NCBI GenBank assembly: GCA_035328465.1
Contig: DAOLIQ010000002.1
Coordinates: 1-64,000, forward strand
Direction: 5' to 3'
DNA length: 64,000 nucleotides
Origin: JADJEI01 sp035328465
GTDB taxonomy: Bacteria; Bacteroidota; Ignavibacteria; Ignavibacteriales; Ignavibacteriaceae
In this document: positions 19,395-28,325 of the stretch, one piece after another
How the letters are laid out: every line of letters starts with the position of its first letter
Position numbering within the stretch: position 1 is the first letter of the stretch
The notes under the pieces: generated by a model
What the model saw: the letters and a program-made list of their open reading frames with translations, nothing else
What the model was told of the DNA's origin: nothing
Databases searched by the model: none
Translations under genes and position numbers: made by a program

Positions 19395-20828
19395 TTGAAT
19401 ATGATAAGCATTGAAGATTTAATTGATACTCTCCCATTGATAATAATATCAGCTGGTATTTTATTGTCAGTGATCATAGAAATGTATTCTAATAAAAGTG
19501 AAAATATATTACCCTGGTTTTCCCTTTTTCTGTTTACACTTTCTGCAATTTACTCTTTGTATTCTATTACTTCTGTTTCAGTTGTTTTTCAAAATATGAT
19601 TAATGCCGGCGGAAACGTTAATCTATTTTATTTTATTTTTTGCTCAGGCTCAGCTATCGTTACATTACTTTCGATTAGTTACCTTAAAAAGTATGGCGCA
19701 TATTTTGGCGAGTACTTCATTCTCCTACAGACTTCTGTCTTAGGAATGATGCTTATGGCAGCTGCCCGGGACCTCTTTGTAGTTTTCCTCGGTCTTGAAA
19801 TAATGTCTGTTTCATTTTATGTACTTGCGGGATTAAACGGGAAAAGGTTATCAGCTAATGAAGCTTCACTAAAATATTTTTTACTGGGTGCTTTTGCTAC
19901 AGGATTCCTCGTCTATGGTATAGCTTTAATCTACGGATCTGTACATACTACTTCAATTCAAATAATCTCGACCAAGTATTCAGATTTATCAGGTAACCTT
20001 TTATTCATGGGAGGGATATTACTATTCTTAATTGGATTCTCATTTAAAATCGCTGCATTTCCATTTCACATGTGGGTTCCTGATGTTTATCAAGGCGCAC
20101 CAACAACCGTTTCAGCATTATTTTCTACAGGAGGAAAGGCTGCGGCATTCAGTGCAATAATGGTAGTGTTAGCAGTTATGTTTAGCGGCAGTGGACAAAA
20201 TCAATTTACTCCCTACCTTGCAGTGATCGCAACGCTATCAATGCTCTATGGCAGCATAGTAGCTATTGCACAAACTGATATTAAAAGAATGCTTGCATAT
20301 TCTTCAATAGCCCATGCCGGATATATGATCGTCGGATTAAGTGCAGGGAATGCATTGGGTGTAGCAGGGATAATTTTTTATTTGGCAGCTTATACTTTTA
20401 TCAACCTTGGTGCATTTGGTGTCGTTTCAATTATTGAAGGTGAAGATGAGAGCAACCTTACAATTGATTCATACAGTGGATTAAATAAAAAAAGTCCGAT
20501 GCTTGCCGCACTGCTTGCGATATTCATGTTCTCTTTGGCTGGCATCCCTCCCTTTGCAGGATTTTTCGGTAAATATTATGTTTTTGTTGCAGCTATAAAG
20601 GCAAACCTCACGTGGCTTGCAATACTTGGAGTTATTTCGAGTGCGATTAGTGCTTATTTCTATTTGCGAATTGTTGTACTGATGTATTTCAAAGAGTCAA
20701 ATTCTGATTTTAATATTGAAAAATCCAACACGGCACAACTTGCAATAATCATTTCTGTTTTATTCGTAGTTTTGTTAGGCGTCGCACCCGGAACTTTAAT
20801 TGATTTAATCACTTCATTTTTGAAGTGA
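19395..20828 (+). CDS. nuoN: NADH-quinone oxidoreductase subunit N
   Basis: Third antiporter-like subunit, 477 residues. FLGLEIMSVSFYVLAGL holds the conserved glutamate, and SFKIAAFPFHMWVPDVYQGAPTTVSA is the NuoN signature (lysine then PFHMW). It ends the nuoJKLMN group. The NAD(P)HX repair gene follows after 28 bases, probably on the same transcript. Confidence 0.96.
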   Translation: MNMISIEDLIDTLPLIIISAGILLSVIIEMYSNKSENILPWFSLFLFTLSAIYSLYSITSVSVVFQNMINAGGNVNLFYFIFCSGSAIVTLLSISYLKKYGAYFGEYFILLQTSVLGMMLMAAARDLFVVFLGLEIMSVSFYVLAGLNGKRLSANEASLKYFLLGAFATGFLVYGIALIYGSVHTTSIQIISTKYSDLSGNLLFMGGILLFLIGFSFKIAAFPFHMWVPDVYQGAPTTVSALFSTGGKAAAFSAIMVVLAVMFSGSGQNQFTPYLAVIATLSMLYGSIVAIAQTDIKRMLAYSSIAHAGYMIVGLSAGNALGVAGIIFYLAAYTFINLGAFGVVSIIEGEDESNLTIDSYSGLNKKSPMLAALLAIFMFSLAGIPPFAGFFGKYYVFVAAIKANLTWLAILGVISSAISAYFYLRIVVLMYFKESNSDFNIEKSNTAQLAIIISVLFVVLLGVAPGTLIDLITSFLK

Positions 20829-20856
20829 TAAATTATTTTGAAAGAATGATGTTCAA

Positions 20857-22431
20857 ATGATTCCTGTCTATTCAACAAGTCAGGTTCGTGAAATAGATGA
20901 ATATGCTATCACCCACCTAAAAATTCCTTCTTTAATTTTAATGGAAAATGCTGCCTTAGAAATTTTCCATTTTATTATGAATGCAAATTTTCATTTCGGT
21001 ATTCATCCTTCTGTTGGAATAATCTGCGGCAAAGGAAATAACGGTGGTGATGGTTGCGCTGTTGCAAGACAGCTGTCCAACGCAGGCTTTAATGTAAAGG
21101 TGTTACATACCCATTTAGCCGATCAAATGAGTGCTGATTGTAGAACCAATTTCCAAATTTTACAAAATCTAAAATCAATCAATAAAAATATATCAATAAA
21201 AAAAATCAATTCTGTTAAAGATGTTCAATCAATTAGAAATTCCGATCTTATAATTGATGCAGTATTCGGCAGCGGATTTTCGGGGGATCTAAAAGATCCT
21301 TACGATAAAATTATTCGCAGGCTAAACGATTTAAAATCCATAAAAATAGCAATTGATATTCCGTCTGGACTAAACTCTGATAACGGATTTACAAAGCTCG
21401 CTTTTAAGTCTGATTTTACAATAACTTTAGGTGAACTCAAACAGGGGTTGTTTTTTAATTTTGGTCCGCTATATTGCGGGGAAGTAATAAAAGGTAACAT
21501 CGGCGTAAGTGAAAAAATTTTTGACAGCATTATTCCTGCTGCTTACTTAATTGAACCTGAAGATGCACTTCAATCCTTACCAGTCAAAATTAAAAATTTA
21601 AATAAATACACTGCAGGCAAAGTGCTGACTATCGCTGGGTCTGGAGGATTACCCGGTGCTGCCTCATTAACAGCAAGAGTAGTATTAAAAGCAGGGGCAG
21701 GTGCAAGTATTCTTGCTTTCCCCAAATCTGTTAGAAATCTTATTCACAAAAAGCTTTCAGAAGTTGTTGTTCAAATTTATGAAGACGATCGAAGTGAAAA
21801 TTTTATTGAATCAGCAATCGAGGAATTAGAGGCTAAACTAAATTGGGCTGATGTGGTGGCAATTGGTCCCGGGCTTGGCAGAAGTGAAACTACTCAGGCT
21901 GCTATTCTAAAATTCCTCAAACGAAAAAGAAAATATTTATTAGTTATCGATGCTGATGCAATTTATGCTTTGAGCAATAACAAATACAAATTACTTAACC
22001 TGAGAAATTCTATACTTACGCCTCACCATGGTGAGTTTTCTAATTTATTAGGCATAAGTGTTTCAGAACTGCAGAAAAACATTTTTAATTATGGCAGGAA
22101 TTTTTCAAGATCGACTAAATCAATTCTTGTATTGAAAGGTTCACCAACAATCATATTTATTCCATCAGGTGAAGTATTCATTAACACTGTTGGAAATCCT
22201 GGATTGGCAAAATTTGGAAGCGGTGATGTTCTTACAGGAATGATAGCAGGAATTTTAGCACAGCATAAAAATACCGAGAAAGCTGCAATTGCGGCAGTTT
22301 ATTTACACAGTTTAGCTGCTGATATATTAAAGTCAGTGATTACTGAGTACTCTTATAGTGCCGAAGATTTAATAAAGTCAATACCAAAAGCGATAGTGTT
22401 CTTAAGGAAATCTCTTGAAATCATTAACTGA
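20857..22431 (+). CDS. nnr: bifunctional NAD(P)H-hydrate epimerase / ADP-dependent dehydratase
   Basis: Repairs NADHX and NADPHX, hydrated and inactive forms of the cofactors. The epimerase half (about 1-215) has GKGNNGGDGCAVARQL and a conserved IDAVFGSGF loop. The ribokinase-like dehydratase half (about 225-524) has KAGAGASILAFP, IGPGLG, LTPHHGEF and GNPGLAKFGSGDVLTGMIAGILA. The length of 524 residues is typical of the fused form. Placement right after nuoN, whose complex consumes NADH, makes metabolic sense but is inference. Confidence 0.93.
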   Translation: MIPVYSTSQVREIDEYAITHLKIPSLILMENAALEIFHFIMNANFHFGIHPSVGIICGKGNNGGDGCAVARQLSNAGFNVKVLHTHLADQMSADCRTNFQILQNLKSINKNISIKKINSVKDVQSIRNSDLIIDAVFGSGFSGDLKDPYDKIIRRLNDLKSIKIAIDIPSGLNSDNGFTKLAFKSDFTITLGELKQGLFFNFGPLYCGEVIKGNIGVSEKIFDSIIPAAYLIEPEDALQSLPVKIKNLNKYTAGKVLTIAGSGGLPGAASLTARVVLKAGAGASILAFPKSVRNLIHKKLSEVVVQIYEDDRSENFIESAIEELEAKLNWADVVAIGPGLGRSETTQAAILKFLKRKRKYLLVIDADAIYALSNNKYKLLNLRNSILTPHHGEFSNLLGISVSELQKNIFNYGRNFSRSTKSILVLKGSPTIIFIPSGEVFINTVGNPGLAKFGSGDVLTGMIAGILAQHKNTEKAAIAAVYLHSLAADILKSVITEYSYSAEDLIKSIPKAIVFLRKSLEIIN

Positions 22432-22831
22432 GAAGAATAAAAAATCAGTCGTTTATACTTCACTAATTATTTATTGGATAATACTTCTTAGTGCTACTTC
22501 TATTCCAGCAGATTCAGTTCCAACCACAGGTGTTAGTGATAAGATTGAACATTTTTTAGCATACTTCATCCTTTCAATTTTATTAGCAAGCACACTTTTC
22601 TTCCAAAATAAATTTACTATCCTTAAAAAATATTATTTGCTAAGCACATTAATTATTGCCTCAGTTTACGGTGCGATAGATGAATTGCATCAACTACTGG
22701 TTCCGGGAAGAAGTTGTGAATTACTTGATTGGTTATCAGATATCGGGGGAGTGATGCTCGGAATAATTTTTGTTAGAACTATATTAAAAAAATTTTTGAT
22801 GAATTATTCTGATTCAAGGAACCTTTCGTAA
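22415..22831 (+). CDS. VanZ-like family membrane protein
   Basis: Small membrane protein of 138 residues with about four helices. The pattern DKIEHFLAYFILSILLA, then ASVYGAIDELHQLLVPGRSCELLDWLSDIGGVMLG, matches VanZ-like proteins (PF04892), whose biochemical role is mostly unknown. The start is TTG at 22415 and lies inside the end of the preceding repair gene, a 17-base overlap that suggests coupled translation. VanZ itself raises teicoplanin tolerance in enterococci, but resistance should not be inferred here. Confidence 0.8.
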   Translation: MKSLTEKNKKSVVYTSLIIYWIILLSATSIPADSVPTTGVSDKIEHFLAYFILSILLASTLFFQNKFTILKKYYLLSTLIIASVYGAIDELHQLLVPGRSCELLDWLSDIGGVMLGIIFVRTILKKFLMNYSDSRNLS

Positions 22832-22900
22832 AAAATATTGTTCAAGATCGAAACAAATAATAGTTGATTTGAACAGTAAATTAATTGAAGAGGTTCAATT

Positions 22901-23572
22901 ATGACATATATAAAATCACCTAAAGCGGATTTACGATCAAAATATTTGAAGTACCTTCAAATCTCATTTATTGTTTCGCTTCTGCTTTTGATAGCTGCGT
23001 TTAAATATTTTCCTGAAGTAAATATGCGTAAACGTGCTCCAAATAATTCTCAGGAATTATTCATTGTCGAAAATATTCAGCAAACGACACAAGAAACCAA
23101 ACTGCCACCTCCCGAAAAATCACCCATTTTAATTGAAACAATACCTGATGAACTTCTCGAAGATATTGAGATTAATTCAACTGAAATTAATTTGAACTTA
23201 CAATTAAATTCACAACCCCCACCAGTATCGGATAAACACAGAGCGATTGAGGAGGAAGCGGATTATATTTTTGAGTTTGTTGAGCAGTTACCTGAACCAA
23301 TTGGTGGAATAGCGGCTATCCAAGATCGAGTAGTCTATCCTGAATTAGCTATTCGTGCTGGCATTGAAGGTAAGGTGGTAGTAATTACACAAATTGATGA
23401 ATTTGGAAATATAATGAGTGCACAAATCCTCAAAAGTCTTGGAGCCGGTTGTGATGAAGCAGCGCTTACGGCTGTTTTGAACACCAAGTTTTTACCCGGA
23501 AAACAGAGAGGTAAAGCTGTTAAGGTTGAAATGAAAATCCCGGTGATTTTTAAACTTCAGTCCGTAAATTGA
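22901..23572 (+). CDS. TonB family protein (first of tandem pair)
   Basis: Energy-transducing protein linking the inner-membrane ExbBD motor to outer-membrane receptors. It has an N-terminal membrane anchor (about 22-38), a short proline-containing linker (LPPPEKSP), and a C-terminal TonB domain (about 140-223: YPELAIRAGIEGKVVVITQIDEFG, then CDEAALTAVLNTKFLPGKQRG). It is 223 residues long and clearly paralogous to the next gene along its whole length, but its linker is poorer in proline. exbB and exbD are not nearby. An AGAGG precedes the ATG. Confidence 0.9.
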   Translation: MTYIKSPKADLRSKYLKYLQISFIVSLLLLIAAFKYFPEVNMRKRAPNNSQELFIVENIQQTTQETKLPPPEKSPILIETIPDELLEDIEINSTEINLNLQLNSQPPPVSDKHRAIEEEADYIFEFVEQLPEPIGGIAAIQDRVVYPELAIRAGIEGKVVVITQIDEFGNIMSAQILKSLGAGCDEAALTAVLNTKFLPGKQRGKAVKVEMKIPVIFKLQSVN

Positions 23573-23631
23573 TTTTTATATCAATTTTGGGAACAAAGTA
23601 AAAAATATTTTGTTAAAAGAATAAAAAGTTG

Positions 23632-23662
23632 TTTGACATGAGTAAGATGATTTCTTAACTTG
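23632..23662 (+). promoter_or_regulatory. predicted promoter of second tonB gene
   Basis: TTGACA at 23633-23638, a 17-base spacer and TAACTT at 23656-23661 form a conventional sigma-70 pair with a perfect -35 box. It lies about 36 bases before the ATG at 23698, inside the 125-base gap between the two tonB genes, so the second copy can be expressed independently. It fits the Bacteroidota-type consensus less well (TTTG, 20 bases, TAACTTG). Confidence 0.55.
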
Positions 23663-23697
23663 AACTACTAATTTTAAGCCTTTAAGGAGATTTAACA

Positions 23698-24357
23698 ATG
23701 GCATTGAAAAAATATTTCAAAGCAGATTTAAGAGCAAAGTACTCAAGATATTTTGAAATATCACTGATTGCTTCGCTTGCTTTATTAATTTTTGCCTTTA
23801 AGTTTTTTCCCAAATTTGATGGAAAAGAAATAAAAGTTGATGGGCCGCAAGAATTATTTACAGTTGAAGATATTCAACAAACTAAGCAGGAGAATAGGCC
23901 TCCCCCTCCTCCCAAACCACCTATCCCGATTGAAGCACCGTCTGATGAAGTACTTGAAGATATTGATATAGGTAGTACAGATATTGATATTAATGCTAAT
24001 GTAGAAGCTCCCCCTCCGCCTCCAAAAGAAGAAAAGAGAGTTGTAGAGGAAGAGCCAACATACTTTGTCGCAGTTGAAGAAATGCCGGAACCGATCGGCG
24101 GAATTTCTGCCATCCAGAGTAAAATTGTTTATCCTGAAATTGCAAAACGAGCAGGAGTAGAAGGGAAAGTGTACGTTCTCGCTTTTGTAGATGAGAATGG
24201 TAATGTAACCGATGCAAAAATTATTAAAGGACTTGGGGCAGGCTGTGATGAAGCAGCTCTTGATGCTGTTAGGAAAACTAAATTTAAACCTGGTAAGCAA
24301 AGAGGAAAGCCAGTAAAGGTACAGGTTTCAATCCCGATTGTGTTTAGGCTTCAATAG
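23698..24357 (+). CDS. TonB family protein (second of tandem pair)
   Basis: Paralogue of the preceding gene, 219 residues. It has the same N-terminal pattern (KADLRAKYSRYFEISLIAS), a membrane anchor at about 20-37, a richer proline linker (RPPPPPKPPIP and EAPPPPPKEEK) and a C-terminal TonB domain (about 135-219, with PEIAKRAGVEGKVYVLAFVDENG and KPGKQRGKPVKVQVSIPIVFRLQ). The gene has a good ribosome site (AAGGAG), its own predicted promoter and a strong terminator, and may be the more highly expressed of the two. The specific receptors served are unknown. Confidence 0.92.
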   Translation: MALKKYFKADLRAKYSRYFEISLIASLALLIFAFKFFPKFDGKEIKVDGPQELFTVEDIQQTKQENRPPPPPKPPIPIEAPSDEVLEDIDIGSTDIDINANVEAPPPPPKEEKRVVEEEPTYFVAVEEMPEPIGGISAIQSKIVYPEIAKRAGVEGKVYVLAFVDENGNVTDAKIIKGLGAGCDEAALDAVRKTKFKPGKQRGKPVKVQVSIPIVFRLQ

Positions 24358-24362
24358 TTTTT

Positions 24363-24387
24363 AAGGCGTCCACGAGACGCCTTTTTT
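24363..24387 (+). terminator. Rho-independent terminator after tonB pair
   Basis: AAGGCGTC (24363-24370), loop CACGA, GACGCCTT (24376-24383): eight perfect pairs running into a T tract (24382-24387). It is the clearest terminator in the window. The 190 bases from here to the next start at 24576 contain only a weak 7-base inverted repeat (GATTGGT at 24443, ACCAATC at 24467) and no gene I can support. Confidence 0.9.
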
Positions 24388-24575
24388 ATTTGTGATTTTT
24401 TATAAAGCACAACGATGAGGATTGTGATTCTGTCTTTGTATAGATTGGTAATTTATTTAATTTTAGACCAATCAAATTTCCAATTAATCATTTAACCGCC
24501 TGAAAAATTATTTTCAATGGTTCTTTCAAAATTTAACTATTCGATGATAAAATTCTCATTCATGCTGCAATAAAA

Positions 24576-25589
24576 ATGAAAAAGTTTTTTATCACATTTT
24601 CTATGTCCACGCTTTTGCTGCTTCAGTTGTTCTTCTTGTATTTTATAAAGTATTCAACCCTTCAACTGCCACTTAGTCATTTTACATTTTTAACTATCGG
24701 TAATTTCATAAATCTATTCAGTACTTTGTTACTAGTTACAGGATTCATAGTTTTTGTTTATTCCGGTACTAAGAAGGAATCTGAGCAATTTCTTTATTCA
24801 TTTACCATCATTCTGATATTCTTACTTTCGTTGGCTGCATTTTCGACCCAGATAAAAATTCCTTTTAATGATGTTTATTTATTGACTCAAACATTGGATA
24901 AAATCATAATAGCCGCATTGTTTGCATTCTACCAGTTTTTTTTATTTTATTTTGGAATGTTTCTCTGGATGAAGATTATCGGAAGGAAAGAATTAGTTGC
25001 TGTGTATAGTTTATTTAATACAGGTGTTATATCAATTATCATAATAATCATTGGGTTTATATATGTATCAACTTTCACACAGGCTAAAATAAATTTATCA
25101 GAAGGTCAAAATAAAAAGCATAGAATTGGGGTGGTGTTAGGTGCAGCCGTCTGGTCAGATAACCAACCCAGCCCGAGTCTAAAGGCACGAGTGGATAAAG
25201 CAATACAATTGTTTAGTGACAAAAAGATTGATCTGATTCAGTTAACAGGCAGCAACGCTCCCGGTGAATTAAGCGAGGCTGATGTTGCGTTCGATTATAT
25301 TACCGAAAATGGGATCAACCCTAAATTTATATGGAAAGAAAATCGAACCACTTCGACACTTGAGCAGATAAAGTTTATTAGAAGTGAAATACTTACCAGG
25401 AAGGATGTGGAAGAAATTACGATTATTTCTGATACATATCATCTGCCAAGAGTGATGGAGATAGCTAACTTCTTTAAATTGAAAGTCAATGTTGTCGCCT
25501 CTGATATTGAATTTAAGTTTGAAAGTAAAGCTCAGAATCAAATCAGAGAGACAATTGCAATAATAATTTTCTGGCTGTTTGGTTTGTAA
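24576..25589 (+). CDS. YdcF/ElyC-like DUF218 membrane protein
   Basis: The N-terminal half (about 1-170) has four or five membrane helices. The C-terminal half is a DUF218 domain (about 184-325): GVVLGAAVWSDNQPSPSLKARVDKAI, then LTGSNAPGELSEADVAFDYI and ISDTYHLPRVMEIANFF. Members such as SanA and ElyC of E. coli act at the cell envelope in ways not fully understood. Extra N-terminal helices are seen in some relatives. nusB starts 28 bases downstream. Confidence 0.8.
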   Translation: MKKFFITFSMSTLLLLQLFFLYFIKYSTLQLPLSHFTFLTIGNFINLFSTLLLVTGFIVFVYSGTKKESEQFLYSFTIILIFLLSLAAFSTQIKIPFNDVYLLTQTLDKIIIAALFAFYQFFLFYFGMFLWMKIIGRKELVAVYSLFNTGVISIIIIIIGFIYVSTFTQAKINLSEGQNKKHRIGVVLGAAVWSDNQPSPSLKARVDKAIQLFSDKKIDLIQLTGSNAPGELSEADVAFDYITENGINPKFIWKENRTTSTLEQIKFIRSEILTRKDVEEITIISDTYHLPRVMEIANFFKLKVNVVASDIEFKFESKAQNQIRETIAIIIFWLFGL

Positions 25590-25617
25590 AAGTTCGTTCA
25601 TAAAATCAAAAAATAAA

Positions 25618-26106
25618 ATGAATAAAATATCTAAGAGAAGATTTATCAGGGAAAAAGTATTACAGATATTGTATGCTTATGAATTAAATAATCAATCACT
25701 TAGTGAAACAATGAATCTGATTTTAAAAGAAATTAAAGATAAGAAGGAAAGGGAATTTGCAGAATTACTCGCTTCACGTGTAATAACGAATAAAGCTGAA
25801 ATAGATAAAAAAATTAGTCTTTGTGTTGATAATTGGGAAATGAGCCGCGTTGCTCTCATTGACAAATTACTTCTGCGAATGGGGCTGTGTGAAATTCTAT
25901 ATTTCCCGGATATACCGCCAAAAGTCTCTATTAATGAAACTATCGAAATCGCAAAAGCGTTCAGCACTGCTGGAAGCGGGAAGTTTATCAATGGAATACT
26001 TGATGCAATTTTATCTGATTTGAAATCTCATGATATTTTGCAAAAAGAAGGAAGGGGTTTAGTAGAGGAATCGATTAAAGATCACCGAAAAAAAAATAAT
26101 CAATGA
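25618..26106 (+). CDS. nusB: transcription antitermination factor NusB
   Basis: RNA-binding helical protein that joins NusE (S10) on boxA RNA in rRNA antitermination. At 162 residues it has the usual N-terminal SKRRFIREKVLQILYAYELN and C-terminal PPKVSINETIEIAKAFSTAGSGKFINGILDAI. I choose ATG 25618; the frame is open from 25579, but that stretch overlaps the preceding gene and adds non-family residues. The end overlaps the next gene by four bases (ATGA). Confidence 0.95.
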   Translation: MNKISKRRFIREKVLQILYAYELNNQSLSETMNLILKEIKDKKEREFAELLASRVITNKAEIDKKISLCVDNWEMSRVALIDKLLLRMGLCEILYFPDIPPKVSINETIEIAKAFSTAGSGKFINGILDAILSDLKSHDILQKEGRGLVEESIKDHRKKNNQ

Positions 26107-27302
26107 AAGAACGAAGTAAGATTTTTGTATGGTCGCTCTTTGATTTTGCCAATACTTCTTTTTCCATCGTTGTTGTCACTTTTCTTTATGCGGTTTACTT
26201 TAAGAAGACAGTAGCACAAGGATTACCAATTGGTGATCTTTACTGGAGTGTTGGAACAAGCTTGTCAATGATCATTACTGCCTTTATTGCTCCTGTGCTC
26301 GGTGCTATTGCTGACTACTCAGCAGGTAAAAAAAGATTTCTTCTCTTCTTTACCATTCTTTGTATTTTTAGCACTTCATTGCTCTACTTTGTTGATGAAG
26401 GACAAGTTTTTTGGGGGGTGCTAATTTTTGTTTTAGCGAATGTCGGTTTTGAAGCAGGTCTGGTTTTTTATGACGCCTTTCTGCCGGAAATAACCTCACC
26501 AAAAAATTATGGACGGGTCAGCGGTTACGGTTTTGGGATGGGGTACCTTGGATCTCTGGTAACTCTTGCTATTGTTTATCCTTTTATTCAAAGTGGAAAT
26601 ATTACAACGACTTTTCCTGTATCGGCAGCTTTTTTCCTGCTCTTTTCTTTACCCTTATTTCTTTTTCTCAAAGATTCCAGGGTTGAAGTTCAGAATAAAC
26701 AATCTTATTTGAAGATTGGCATCTCGAGAGTATGGACTACGATTACTCACCTGAAAAATTATAAAAATCTTGCAATGTTCCTGCTTGCTTATTTTTTTTA
26801 TATCGAAGGTGTTAACACTGTAATTTTTTTCTCAGGGAATTATGCAAGTACAACACTCGGATTCTCTAATTCTGAACTACTGATTTTTTTCCTGACAGTT
26901 CAGACTACTGCTATCGTCGGCTCGGTTATTTTTGGAATTCTGGCGGACTCAATCGGACAAAAAAAGGTTATTGTGATTTCACTGCTAATGTGGCTGGCAA
27001 CTGTATTGCTTGCATTTATTATCGAAGATAAAGGTGGGTTTTATATTGTTGGATTAATTGCCGGAAGTGCGATGGGTTCAAGTCAGTCAGCTTCGCGGAG
27101 TTTAATGTCTAAGCTGACTCCCCCCGATCGGAAAACCGAGTTTTTTGGATTTTATTCTTTCTTCGGGAAAAGTTCAGCGGTGATCGGACCGCTGGTATTT
27201 GGATTAGTAAGTTTCCTTTCGGGCAATCAACGACTAGCGATTATCTCGATTGGAGTTTTTTTCCTTTTGGGACTTCTGATTCTATCTAAAGTAAAAGAAT
27301 AA
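26103..27302 (+). CDS. UMF1-type MFS transporter
   Basis: Twelve-helix transporter of 399 residues in the major facilitator superfamily. The start, FVWSLFDFANTSFSIVVVTFLYAVYFK, and YDAFLPEITSPKNYGRVSGYGFGMGYLGSL are typical of the UMF1/Atg22-like group (PF11700). A second-half signature is GSSQSASRSLMSKLTPPDRKTEFFGFYS. Atg22 in yeast exports amino acids from the vacuole; substrates of the bacterial members are not established. Its start is coupled to nusB by ATGA. It converges on the CDF gene, with eight bases between stops. Confidence 0.85.
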   Translation: MKERSKIFVWSLFDFANTSFSIVVVTFLYAVYFKKTVAQGLPIGDLYWSVGTSLSMIITAFIAPVLGAIADYSAGKKRFLLFFTILCIFSTSLLYFVDEGQVFWGVLIFVLANVGFEAGLVFYDAFLPEITSPKNYGRVSGYGFGMGYLGSLVTLAIVYPFIQSGNITTTFPVSAAFFLLFSLPLFLFLKDSRVEVQNKQSYLKIGISRVWTTITHLKNYKNLAMFLLAYFFYIEGVNTVIFFSGNYASTTLGFSNSELLIFFLTVQTTAIVGSVIFGILADSIGQKKVIVISLLMWLATVLLAFIIEDKGGFYIVGLIAGSAMGSSQSASRSLMSKLTPPDRKTEFFGFYSFFGKSSAVIGPLVFGLVSFLSGNQRLAIISIGVFFLLGLLILSKVKE

Positions 27303-27310
27303 TAGACATC

Positions 27311-28300
27311 CTAACTTTTTATAAGATAAATCGGTCTTCCAATTAATTTGCTTTTATTCCACTCGAGAGTTTCTGTTTGTTTCATCTCTCTTTTATCACA
27401 TTGTTCGTACATACAAAATTTGCAAAGTGCAGGGAGGCAGTAATCAAAGTGAATTTTTAGTTGCAGTCTTGGAAATTTCTTCAGCAGTAATTCTTCAATT
27501 TCATTTTCTTCGGTATGTGATTCTCTGATAGAAAAATAATAAGGCATAATCAAATGAAAATCTAAAAATATTTTATCGCCCGAAATCCAAAAACGCAACT
27601 CGTGAATATCAATCCAATAAACTTTTTTAATTCTAATAAGCTCATCCGAAATTTCTTCAAGCATCTTAATATCCATCTCATTCATTAACCCACCCACAGA
27701 TTCTCTCATAAGTTTGAAACCTGTAAACAAGATATTCAATGCAACCCCAATAGCAAAAATAGGATCGAGCATTGTGTAGTTGGTTATCATCACTAAAATA
27801 ATTCCAACTAATACCCCGATGCTCGTAAATGAATCAGTCAGAACATGCTTCCCATCTGCAACAAGTGTGAGTGAATTTGTTTTTTTCCCCATCCTTATAA
27901 GATAATACCCAAGTATAAAATTTATTATACCTGCCGCCGCAATCACAATTACACCTAAATCAAGACTCTTTAAAACCGATGGAATTAGAATAGCTTTTAC
28001 GGATTCAAATATTATATAGAGGGCGGCGAATACAATTAAAAATCCTTCAATACCGGCGGAAAAGAATTCCACTTTGCCGTGGCCGTAAGGATGTGATTCA
28101 TCAGGCGGCTTTGAGCTAAGTATTATGCTGTAGAGTGCAATTGATGTCGCTATTACGTGTACAACTGATTCGGCAGCATCAGAAAAAATCGCTTCGGATC
28201 CTGTAATAAAATATGCGCCTGATTTAGCGATGAACATTCCAACACCCACCGATAGCGAAATGTATGCGGCTTTTTTTCTAAGTTTTATTTCTTCCTGCAT
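27311..28300 (-). CDS. cation diffusion facilitator family transporter
   Basis: Metal/proton antiporter of the CDF family, 329 residues with six predicted helices. Family signs are SDAAESVVHVIATSIALYS in helix 2, HPYGHGKVEFFSAGIEGF in the loop, and ADGKHVLTDSFTSIGVLVG in helix 5 with the HxxxD metal site. A cytoplasmic dimerisation domain follows. The C-terminus then has a cysteine cluster, CLPALCKFCMYEQC (about residues 286-299), which most CDF proteins lack. The metal cannot be told from the sequence. It is the last gene of a minus-strand unit with the aminotransferase (25 bases upstream). Confidence 0.9.
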   Translation of the reverse strand: MQEEIKLRKKAAYISLSVGVGMFIAKSGAYFITGSEAIFSDAAESVVHVIATSIALYSIILSSKPPDESHPYGHGKVEFFSAGIEGFLIVFAALYIIFESVKAILIPSVLKSLDLGVIVIAAAGIINFILGYYLIRMGKKTNSLTLVADGKHVLTDSFTSIGVLVGIILVMITNYTMLDPIFAIGVALNILFTGFKLMRESVGGLMNEMDIKMLEEISDELIRIKKVYWIDIHELRFWISGDKIFLDFHLIMPYYFSIRESHTEENEIEELLLKKFPRLQLKIHFDYCLPALCKFCMYEQCDKREMKQTETLEWNKSKLIGRPIYLIKS

Positions 28301-28325
28301 TATCTTCCCCGAATAAAAATTAATT

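Noticed and set aside
22415..22831. Glycopeptide resistance from a VanZ-like gene
   Set aside because: VanZ-like proteins are widespread outside resistance clusters, and no vanA/H/X-type genes are present.
24415..24495. Short open frame of 26 codons in the gap after the tonB terminator
   Set aside because: Too short, with no ribosome site, recognisable motif or membrane segment.
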